A stretch of 10,764 nucleotides of DNA from Holosporales bacterium (GTDB lineage: Bacteria; Pseudomonadota; Alphaproteobacteria; UBA3830; JAIRMZ01). The stretch covers positions 1-10,764 of the forward strand of contig JAIRMZ010000006.1 in assembly GCA_031258355.1 (NCBI GenBank), written 5' to 3'. Below are positions 5,436 to 10,764 of the stretch, piece after piece. Made by a program: the position numbers and the translations under genes. The notes beneath the pieces are model-generated. The model did not search any database and was not told the DNA's origin. It saw nothing but the letters and a program-made list of their open reading frames with translations. Each line of letters opens with the position of its first letter. Positions within the stretch are counted from its first letter, which is position 1.

Positions 5436-6260
5436 CCCTGATTTGCGCCCGAGGTGGCCACGCTTAACCAAGTCCTCTAGCAGAGCACTTGGACGATATT
5501 TCTCTCCACGTTCCTCCTGCAATGTTTTGAGAATCGCCAAGACAACATCTAGGCCGATGAAGTCTGCGAGGCTGAGAGGACCTATGGGATGCTGAGCCCC
5601 TGCGGTAAGAGCTGTATCGATATCCTCTGCTGTCGCAATGCGTTCCTCTAGCGCCAAAATGGCCTCATTGATCATAGGAATTAAAAGGCGATTCAAGACA
5701 AAAGCGGGGGCATCATGCGAAAAAATAACGGTCTTTCCCAAAAAGAGGGCCAGTTCCTGACAAGTTTGTACTGCATTATCCTCCGTCTCTGACGTCCGAA
5801 TCAGTTCAACAAGAGGAATGCGTGAGGCGGGGTTCATAAAATGAAAACCGAGAAATCGATGCGGATTAGGCGCCTTCTGGGCGAGCCTTGTCACGGAAAG
5901 AGAAGAGGTGTTGGTCACAAAGAGTGTGTCTGGAGAGAGAAAAGTATGACAACGTGCTAAGAGAGTTTCTTTTGCTTCATAGGATTCAAAAATCGCCTCC
6001 ACTACAAAATCGCAAAGATGAAAAGCACTGAGCGATTCGGCAAGTGTTAAATTTTCTAAGATTTCTTCAGGAGACTGATCACCGAGAGGCGCATCTTCTC
6101 TCCAGAGGCGTTCCTTCAATTTCTGTTCCGCTCGCTGCAGCAAAGCGGGGGCTGTATCGTAGAGAAGAACTGAGAACCCATGCTCTAGGAAGAGCTGGGC
6201 GATGCCAACGCCCATTCGACCCGCTCCAATGACGCCAATCTTTTGAGGAAGAGGAACCAC
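5412..6260 (-). CDS. 3-hydroxybutyryl-CoA (3-hydroxyacyl-CoA) dehydrogenase
   Basis: This NAD-dependent enzyme interconverts acetoacetyl-CoA and 3-hydroxybutyryl-CoA, in butanoate metabolism, fatty-acid breakdown or polyhydroxybutyrate turnover. The 282 residues equal the usual length of the short, single-function form. The Rossmann motif GAGRMG is at 12-17. The catalytic set is visible: Ser in TNTSS (116-120), His140 in GFHFMNP, Glu152 in VELI, and Asn190 in VLNRLL. The C-terminal domain contains HPIGPLSLADFIGLD (214-228) and ends with GRKSGKGFFSYD. The start is GTG 6258-6260, with AGGGTG four bases upstream; no other thiolase or crotonase gene is nearby. It lies 23 bases downstream of the tRNA-Ala gene and may be read from the same transcript. 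hbd or paaH-type naming cannot be decided from sequence alone. The stop is TAG. Confidence 0.9.
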   Translation of the reverse strand: MVPLPQKIGVIGAGRMGVGIAQLFLEHGFSVLLYDTAPALLQRAEQKLKERLWREDAPLGDQSPEEILENLTLAESLSAFHLCDFVVEAIFESYEAKETLLARCHTFLSPDTLFVTNTSSLSVTRLAQKAPNPHRFLGFHFMNPASRIPLVELIRTSETEDNAVQTCQELALFLGKTVIFSHDAPAFVLNRLLIPMINEAILALEERIATAEDIDTALTAGAQHPIGPLSLADFIGLDVVLAILKTLQEERGEKYRPSALLEDLVKRGHLGRKSGKGFFSYD

Positions 6261-6283
6261 GTTGCACCCTATCAGAAGAATAT

Positions 6284-6359
6284 TGGTGGAGCCGAGGGGG
6301 ATCGAACCCCTGACCTCGACATTGCGAACGTCGCGCTCTCCCAGCTGAGCTACGGCCCC
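6284..6359 (-). tRNA. tRNA-Ala, anticodon CGC
   Basis: The - strand folds as a complete 76-base cloverleaf with CCA encoded at 6286-6284. The acceptor stem is GGGGCCG / CGGCTCC and contains the G3:U70 pair that defines alanine tRNAs. The D-arm starts TAGCTCAGCTGGGAGAGC, and the T-arm holds GGTTCGATCC. The anticodon stem is CGACG / TGTCG, closed by a G-U pair, with loop TTCGCAA; the anticodon CGC (bases 6326-6324) reads GCG codons. A CTTGAC hexamer about 34 bases upstream (near 6394-6399) resembles an alphaproteobacterial -35 box, but I find no good -10. Confidence 0.95.
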
Positions 6360-6447
6360 TCCGAAAGGAAAAGTCCCCGACGTTTACGGAAAAGTCAAGA
6401 GAAAACAACCACGTCTTTTGCCGCAGGAAACCCTTCGTGAACAAGGT

Positions 6448-7554
6448 CTAAGGCTCGAACACGCCTTCCCGAAGTTTCATCAGCAAAGGCTCCAAGGCTT
6501 CTGGACAAAAAGAGCATGCCTTTCCTCGAAAAACCGGGATATCGTCGATAAACCAATCTCCTCCTTGAATTGTTACCGGTAGATGTGCCCGTTCTCCGCA
6601 CTTCTCCCCTTCTTTCATTTTGATGGGCAGGAAAGGAATAACGGCTTGGAGACTGCGCAAAATGCCACCTTCTTGCTGCCCTCCAAAGAGAGAGGTCTCT
6701 CGGGAGAGGTCTAGCGTCAGGACACCGTCTTCGATTGTTCCAGTCCGGGCTAATGTCACAGAGCCCCTTAGAATAGCTTTTAACTCCTTGATCTTGGTCT
6801 CAATTTCTTCGCATTCGATATACCCTCCTGTCTCTTTCCAAGGAGCAATACCTTGGAGAAGTCTGTAAGGGTGCGAGAGGAACCCTTTCGCTTTGACTTC
6901 CAATTCCAGAAGGGGGATCGTCCCAAGATAACTTCCCAGGTGTTTTACGGATAGCTCCATATCTAAAACAGATTCTGGACAAGAGTGTCCGTCGGCCGAA
7001 ACAACAGATTTTTTCTTCCTTTTTAAAGCAAGAAAAAGATCTTCTCCTTTGTAAGAGATCAGATTCTTGGTAGCTATCTCCGCAGTATCTGTAGAGAAAT
7101 AGATCGAGCCAGAGAGGAAAGGCGCCATGTAGGGACGCATGTTTTTCCAGGAAATAGGCAATGTCAGGCAGGCTGTATTTCCAAAGCGACAAGTCCCTAG
7201 GGAACGTAGGGACAAAACAGCCCCTCGAGAGAAAATAATTTTTAGTTTTCCAGGGCGAAGGATTGTCCAGGAAACAATGGCTTCAGGAAAGGAAAAGCGT
7301 GCTCGCTGCTCAGAAAGAACGAAAGTTCCTTCTCGGCAAGTCACACGGAGAGAACCTGGTCTTGGAGAAGCCATATCAAGTGCTGTGTAGGAGAATTGCC
7401 CACCCTGATGCTGATAGACTCCCTGCTCTCGGATCAATCGCCCTAAGAAAACGTGCTGCACAGAGGGCACGAAAGGAAGAGATAAAACAGCTGCCATCAG
7501 ACAGAGGAAAAGGAAACCAATGATCGACCAGCGGCGCTTTGTCCGTTGTTTCAT
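6448..7554 (-). CDS. Probable DUF2125 family protein, membrane-anchored, function unknown
   Basis: This 368-residue protein has a basic N-terminus and one membrane segment (about 9-28), so the rest should lie in the periplasm. There are no catalytic motifs that I recognise. The beta-rich body, and near the C-terminus the LPVTIQGG ... DDIPV pattern (about 325-340), resemble the DUF2125 proteins found in alphaproteobacteria, but this is recognition by eye. Two Cys residues (347 and 350) near the end could pair. ATG 7552-7554 overlaps the plsC stop (ATGA), so it is translationally coupled to the phospholipid acyltransferase. That context suggests an envelope role. It ends in TAG, 88 bases upstream of the tRNA gene. 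Confidence 0.7.
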   Translation of the reverse strand: MKQRTKRRWSIIGFLFLCLMAAVLSLPFVPSVQHVFLGRLIREQGVYQHQGGQFSYTALDMASPRPGSLRVTCREGTFVLSEQRARFSFPEAIVSWTILRPGKLKIIFSRGAVLSLRSLGTCRFGNTACLTLPISWKNMRPYMAPFLSGSIYFSTDTAEIATKNLISYKGEDLFLALKRKKKSVVSADGHSCPESVLDMELSVKHLGSYLGTIPLLELEVKAKGFLSHPYRLLQGIAPWKETGGYIECEEIETKIKELKAILRGSVTLARTGTIEDGVLTLDLSRETSLFGGQQEGGILRSLQAVIPFLPIKMKEGEKCGERAHLPVTIQGGDWFIDDIPVFRGKACSFCPEALEPLLMKLREGVFEP

Positions 7555-8300
7555 GCCACCTCTCTTTCTTCTAGATCCCTATAAGCTTCCATAAAGACTT
7601 GCGTGAAGTGCTCCAAAAAATGCTCACGCGACATCCCCGGGGGGATCGCAGGGAGAAAGCGTAGTGTAACAGTTCCCGGATATTTATAGAAACGCCGGCG
7701 CGGCCAGTGTCGTCCTGAGTTTAAAACGGCAGGAATAACGGGCACCTTCATGTTCTCATAAAGAAACCCAAGTCCTCGTCGGAAAGGGAGAAAAACGCCT
7801 GGCGCCATACGTGTTCCCTCTGGAAAAATGAGAATCTTGTACCCTTGGGCGAGACGCTCTCTTCCTTGGACCACAAGCGCACGAACGCTTGCTCCTTTCT
7901 TCCCTCGCTTTACCGCAATACTATGGAGCTTCATGAGGAAGGAGCGAACGAAAGGGATATACAAGAGTTCTTGCTTGATCACGAAGCACAAGTGCCCAAT
8001 ATATGCGAATAGGACCATCGTCTCCCAAGTGGATTCGTGCCGCATTGCGATGATTGCTGGGCCGGGAGGGATGTTCTCTTGGCCTTCTATGCGTGTTGTA
8101 ATTCCCGTAAGGTATTTTAAGAAAAATATCGTTGTTTTCGACAATTGACGTGCATATGCGAAGACATAGCGTTCCGGGAAAAGTAATATCCAACACCCTA
8201 AACTGGCGAATAGGGCCACAGAAAGGAAGAAGCTCCCCAAAAAAAGAAAGGAGCGCAGACCAAGACTGACGGAGGTTAAAGTTTTTCGAGGAACCGACAT
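7551..8300 (-). CDS. plsC: 1-acyl-sn-glycerol-3-phosphate acyltransferase PlsC
   Basis: PlsC transfers the second acyl chain to lysophosphatidic acid to form phosphatidic acid at the inner membrane. The 249-residue protein has a hydrophobic N-terminus (about 15-42), the catalytic block RHESTWET (His88, in the place of HX4D), a KQELLYIPF segment (99-107) and the substrate-binding FPEGTRMAPG (159-168). VIPAVLNSG further on also matches the family. The HX4E form with Trp before Glu is, as far as I recall, usual in alphaproteobacterial members, so activity is expected. ATG 8298-8300 lies inside the last codons of the ydcF-like gene, with AGGGAT about eight bases upstream. It overlaps the next gene by four bases. 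It is part of the ftsE-ftsX-ydcF-plsC chain. Confidence 0.92.
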   Translation of the reverse strand: MSVPRKTLTSVSLGLRSFLFLGSFFLSVALFASLGCWILLFPERYVFAYARQLSKTTIFFLKYLTGITTRIEGQENIPPGPAIIAMRHESTWETMVLFAYIGHLCFVIKQELLYIPFVRSFLMKLHSIAVKRGKKGASVRALVVQGRERLAQGYKILIFPEGTRMAPGVFLPFRRGLGFLYENMKVPVIPAVLNSGRHWPRRRFYKYPGTVTLRFLPAIPPGMSREHFLEHFTQVFMEAYRDLEEREVA

Positions 8301-8869
8301 ATCATCATCCCTAGGACCCCAAGAGATTCACGCATTGCTTGAAGATACCATGTTTTATCACGCGGATGAATTACGGGGATGGGATGGATTTGTACGTGGG
8401 GAAGAATGCGCGTAAAGGCTCTCGAACTTCGTGGGAGATGATAATCGGAAGAGACAAGGCCTATTGCCGAGAACCCTTGCTGTTGGATCCACAACGCACT
8501 CTCCAAAGCGTTTTCCCACGTATTAGAGGCTGCACGACCCAAAGTCACGAGGGCGCGTTGATGTCGGCAAGGAGAGGGCGCTTCTTGCCAAGGGAGATCC
8601 GAGAATTGCACTTTTTGGTGGACTCCAGAGATAAGTAATCGACGAGAGCTGTTGAGGAGGGCAAGTCCTGTCTCAAGGCGTCCCTTGTCTCCGGTCAAGA
8701 CAACAACACCACGAATTTCCTCCGCAAGAGGGTCTGTTTTTGTGGGAATCTCTCGGAGGTACAAGAGGAAATTTCCTGTGAGAAGAAAACTTCCTAGGCC
8801 GATTCCCTTGAAAAAAGATCTTCCCCACTTCACAGGGAAAGGTTGAGCTCTTTTTTTCGCAAGGACCAT
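8276..8869 (-). CDS. YdcF/ElyC-like DUF218 family envelope protein
   Basis: The protein has one N-terminal membrane segment (about 20-37) and a DUF218 domain. Its marks are VVLTGDKGRLETG (57-69), LISGV (79-83), GRAASNTWENA (111-121) and SSDYHLPRS (130-138). Related proteins (SanA, ElyC, YdcF) act in envelope and peptidoglycan precursor homeostasis, but the reaction is not firmly known. ATG 8867-8869 gives 197 residues and overlaps ftsX by 40 bases. GTG 8831-8833 is a good alternative, making a four-base GTGA overlap with the ftsX stop and starting closer to the membrane segment. The frame is also open to an ATG at 8941, which I consider too far inside ftsX. No strong ribosome site separates these options. 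Confidence 0.82.
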   Translation of the reverse strand: MVLAKKRAQPFPVKWGRSFFKGIGLGSFLLTGNFLLYLREIPTKTDPLAEEIRGVVVLTGDKGRLETGLALLNSSRRLLISGVHQKVQFSDLPWQEAPSPCRHQRALVTLGRAASNTWENALESALWIQQQGFSAIGLVSSDYHLPRSSRAFTRILPHVQIHPIPVIHPRDKTWYLQAMRESLGVLGMMICRFLEKL

Positions 8870-9717
8870 AGGACCGTCAAGCGTGTAACGCAGAGTACAA
8901 CAGTGATCATAAAGAAGGGCACACTCGCGACGATAATCCATGCATACAGATTGTCTTCTTCTCCGCCTTCATAATTCGGCTGAAAAACGCTCATTGTGAT
9001 AGCACTGAGGCATAAGGCAAGAAAAACGGCCTGCCCTCCTATGCGCATCATGTACTTCTCCAGTTGTCGCGCAATGTAATTATCCGTCGCGCCGATAAGT
9101 TGCAGGACATTGACAATATGCTGATGCACGATGAGGTGTGTATGGGTTGAGAAAACGATCGTTCCCACAACAACAATGCTCGTTAGTAAAGCAAGCACCA
9201 CAGAGAAGAATTGAAAGAGCGCGGCACAATGCAATGCTGGGCTATACCACTCTGCATGATCATGAAAGACGACATCCTTGAAAATCGTTTCTGCGGCTTG
9301 CTGTATCTCTCTTGCAGAGACGGATTGCTCAGGTGTAATGAGAACATCAACAAGAATGGGCAAATCGAGAGAAGAAAGCAGCGCTGTGTCCTTAATCCAC
9401 TCTGCAACCAGCATACGTACCTGGTCTTCCGGAATTCTTTCCGTACGCTGGACGCCTGATATTTTATCTAAATTTGCAAACAGAGCAGGAAGCTGTGCGA
9501 TCGCTTTTTCCTTCTCCTTTTGAGTAGTAGGAATCTCGATTGTTACATGCCGGGAAAGCGCTGTATTCCATGATTCCATGGTATAATAGACGCCTTGGCA
9601 TCCTAGAATGGCCAATGTTGCGAGATAAATCAGTGCGCCAATCACCCAGGGAAGGATCTTTGAGGAGAGTGTCTTCTCGAAAGGAAAGTCAGAAGGGCTT
9701 TGCCGAAAAAACGCCAT
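8830..9717 (-). CDS. ftsX: Cell division protein FtsX (ABC-type permease subunit)
   Basis: FtsX, with FtsE, forms a divisome complex that activates periplasmic peptidoglycan hydrolases through partner proteins. The 295 residues show the family layout: a short cytoplasmic N-terminus, a first membrane segment (about 21-42), a periplasmic domain of roughly 120 residues, and three further membrane segments (about 164-189, 225-245 and 258-284). Between the second and third lies the VNVLQLIGATDNYIARQLE block (202-220), which couples to the ATPase and is the best-conserved FtsX motif. ATG 9715-9717 comes one base after the ftsE stop (TAAGATG). Sequence conservation outside the motif is low, as usual for this family. 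The ftsE neighbour makes the identification firm. Confidence 0.92.
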   Translation of the reverse strand: MAFFRQSPSDFPFEKTLSSKILPWVIGALIYLATLAILGCQGVYYTMESWNTALSRHVTIEIPTTQKEKEKAIAQLPALFANLDKISGVQRTERIPEDQVRMLVAEWIKDTALLSSLDLPILVDVLITPEQSVSAREIQQAAETIFKDVVFHDHAEWYSPALHCAALFQFFSVVLALLTSIVVVGTIVFSTHTHLIVHQHIVNVLQLIGATDNYIARQLEKYMMRIGGQAVFLALCLSAITMSVFQPNYEGGEEDNLYAWIIVASVPFFMITVVLCVTRLTVLWSLRKKELNLSL

Positions 9718-9718
9718 C

Positions 9719-10423
9719 TTAAAGAATCTCCAGAGGGGATTCCTCTTTTCCGAGGTGGGGGGTCAAGCGCCCATTTTCCAGATGAAGTTCTGGGTAAGGG
9801 AAAAGATCGACAAAGTGCCGACTATGTGTTGCGAGGACGACGCAAGTTCCCATCTTATGAAGACCATCGAAAAGATGAAAAAGCTTGCGTGCCATTTTAT
9901 CATCTACATTTCCTGTAGGTTCGTCCGCGAGGAGGAGATCCGGACGCCCAACAACGGCCCGCGCAATAGCCACACGTTGGCGTTGTCCCCCAGAAAGTCG
10001 CTGGGGGAGGGTATCGACATACTCTTCTAAACCCACCCAAGACAAGAGTTCTCGCGCTTGCTCCTGCCGTGCAGCGGGAGATTCTTGACGCACTTTGAGA
10101 GGTAGCATCACGTTTTCCAAAACACTCAGATGCTCGATAAGATTGAAATCCTGAAAGACCACGCCAACACGCCGACGCAAAAGACTTGCCTCTCGCATGG
10201 AGACATGCTGCACATCTGTTCCAAAGATTTTCAACGTGCCTGCTGTGGGACGGAGCCCTAGGTACAGAAGACGAAGTAATGAAGACTTCCCTGCTCCACT
10301 CGAACCGGTCAGAAAGTGGAAAGAGCGCGGGAAGAGCCGCAAAGAAAGCCCCTTCAGGACAGAGAGTCCTTCCTGATAGCGAAGGCTGACACGATCCATG
10401 AAGACAATCTCGCCTTGGTCCAA
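9719..10423 (-). CDS. ftsE: Cell division ATP-binding protein FtsE
   Basis: FtsE is the ATPase partner of FtsX. All ABC ATPase motifs are present: Walker A GSSGAGKS (40-47), Q-loop FQDFNLI (90-96), signature LSGGQ (143-147), Walker B LLLADEP (163-169) and the switch His in ATHSR (198-202). The length of 234 residues is close to the usual 220-230. I chose the TTG at 10421-10423 because GGGAGG lies about six bases upstream and because it includes the IVFMDRV strand expected at the N-terminus; ATG 10397-10399 would cut into that strand. It is the first gene of the leftward envelope operon with ftsX, the ydcF-like gene, plsC and the DUF2125 gene. Confidence 0.93.
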   Translation of the reverse strand: MDQGEIVFMDRVSLRYQEGLSVLKGLSLRLFPRSFHFLTGSSGAGKSSLLRLLYLGLRPTAGTLKIFGTDVQHVSMREASLLRRRVGVVFQDFNLIEHLSVLENVMLPLKVRQESPAARQEQARELLSWVGLEEYVDTLPQRLSGGQRQRVAIARAVVGRPDLLLADEPTGNVDDKMARKLFHLFDGLHKMGTCVVLATHSRHFVDLFPYPELHLENGRLTPHLGKEESPLEIL

Positions 10424-10448
10424 CGCCTGCCTCCCTTCTCCTCTTTTT

Positions 10449-10475
10449 TCTATAAGCTTTTCCCAGAGATCTCAA
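10449..10475 (-). promoter_or_regulatory. Possible promoter for ftsE
   Basis: On the - strand TTGAGA (10475-10470, five of six matches to TTGACA) is followed after 15 bases by TATAGA (10454-10449, four of six matches). The spacing is short, so this is only a candidate. It is placed correctly for ftsE, whose start lies 26 bases further on. Confidence 0.3.
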
Positions 10476-10492
10476 CAAGAAGAAGGTGTTCC

Positions 10493-10764
10493 TTTTTTGC
10501 CAAGAACCAGATGCAATCTGTTCAGAGGACGTTGTTTGTTTTTCTGCCATCAATGATGCTGTCAGGGTTTATGTTTCCATTTTATGGCATGCCGTTATGG
10601 GCGCAGGCGATAGGAGGCTGCGTGCCGATGACCTATTTTCTCCGACTGGTAAAAGGGCTCTTGTTGAAGGGAAGCGCCTTCTCCGAATTATGGCCAAATT
10701 TCTGGCCTCTAATTGTCTTTGCGCTCGTCATAGGAACCGTTGCCGTCAGGCTTTATCGAAAGAC
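10493..10764 (+). pseudogene. C-terminal fragment of an ABC-2 type transporter permease (YhhJ/YbhS-like), 5'-truncated, runs off window
   Basis: In the frame read from 10493 the product begins FFAKNQMQSVQRTLF, then has LPSMMLSGFMFPF, GMPLWAQAIGG, PMTYFLRLVKGLLLKG and a final hydrophobic segment ending in RLYRK. This is the last ~90 residues of ABC-2 permeases, which normally have about 370 residues. The N-terminal ~280 residues have no place in the window, because the intact ftsE gene begins only ~70 bases to the left on the other strand. Upstream of 10493 the frame stays open but no longer resembles the family. I therefore read it as the leftover end of a deleted or rearranged gene. A start at ATG 10511 could still make a short protein, so a small functional ORF is not excluded. 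Confidence 0.65.

Noticed and set aside
6243..6440. A + strand open frame of 65 codons across the tRNA gene
   Set aside because: It is the antisense of tRNA-Ala; its middle (GAEGDRTPDLDIANVA) is a well-known false protein produced by reading through tRNA genes.
8019..8042. Missing Asp in the PlsC HX4D motif (HESTWE)
   Set aside because: As far as I recall, alphaproteobacterial PlsC proteins commonly have this HX4E form with Trp-Glu, and all other motifs are intact, so I do not treat it as a defect.
9900..10553. A 217-codon - strand frame overlapping ftsE
   Set aside because: It is the shifted-frame shadow of ftsE, is rich in Arg, Ser and Cys, and shows no domain; ftsE in the other frame has all ABC motifs.

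Overview
The window looks like chromosomal DNA of a flagellated, Gram-negative alphaproteobacterium with a compact genome. The signs are rod and basal-body genes, an LPS heptose gene (hldE), ftsEX, an alphaproteobacterial-type PlsC whose acyltransferase motif is HESTWE, an MJ0042 zinc-ribbon protein, a probable DUF2125 protein, and very tight gene packing with ATGA-type overlaps. Base composition is, by eye, close to 50% G+C. A Holosporales-like host-associated lineage (for example the Hepatobacter group) would fit, but that is inference; nothing here proves the taxon. I see no prophage, CRISPR array, insertion sequence or clearly new multigene system.

Left part, + strand (1-1662): the 3' end of a XerD-like tyrosine recombinase, then prmC (release-factor glutamine methyltransferase) one base later, then a small membrane-anchored single-Cache-domain protein. 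These read as one unit.

Middle, - strand (1724-5062), in order of transcription: flgB, flgC and fliE form a tight flagellar cluster. A good sigma70-like promoter with a dyad inside it then precedes an MJ0042 zinc-ribbon membrane protein, which overlaps hldE by four bases. hldE carries an in-frame TAG at codon 432; the following 48 codons still encode the conserved C-terminus. csrA, the post-transcriptional regulator often linked to flagellar control, is divergent from flgB across a 97-base region and probably ends in a hairpin.

Right part, - strand (5412-10423), in order of transcription: ftsE and ftsX (ABC-type divisome regulator), a YdcF/DUF218-like protein, plsC (phospholipid synthesis), a probable DUF2125 protein, tRNA-Ala(CGC), and a 3-hydroxybutyryl-CoA dehydrogenase. 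Most of the envelope genes overlap or nearly abut, so they are probably cotranscribed. Just upstream of ftsE, on the + strand and running off the window, is the C-terminal part of an ABC-2 type permease with no room for its N-terminal part, most likely a gene remnant.

The points most worth a second look are the amber codon inside hldE, a run of nine C bases at codons 3-6 of fliE (a possible phase-variation or sequencing-error site), the truncated permease beside ftsE, and the csrA-flgB divergent control region.
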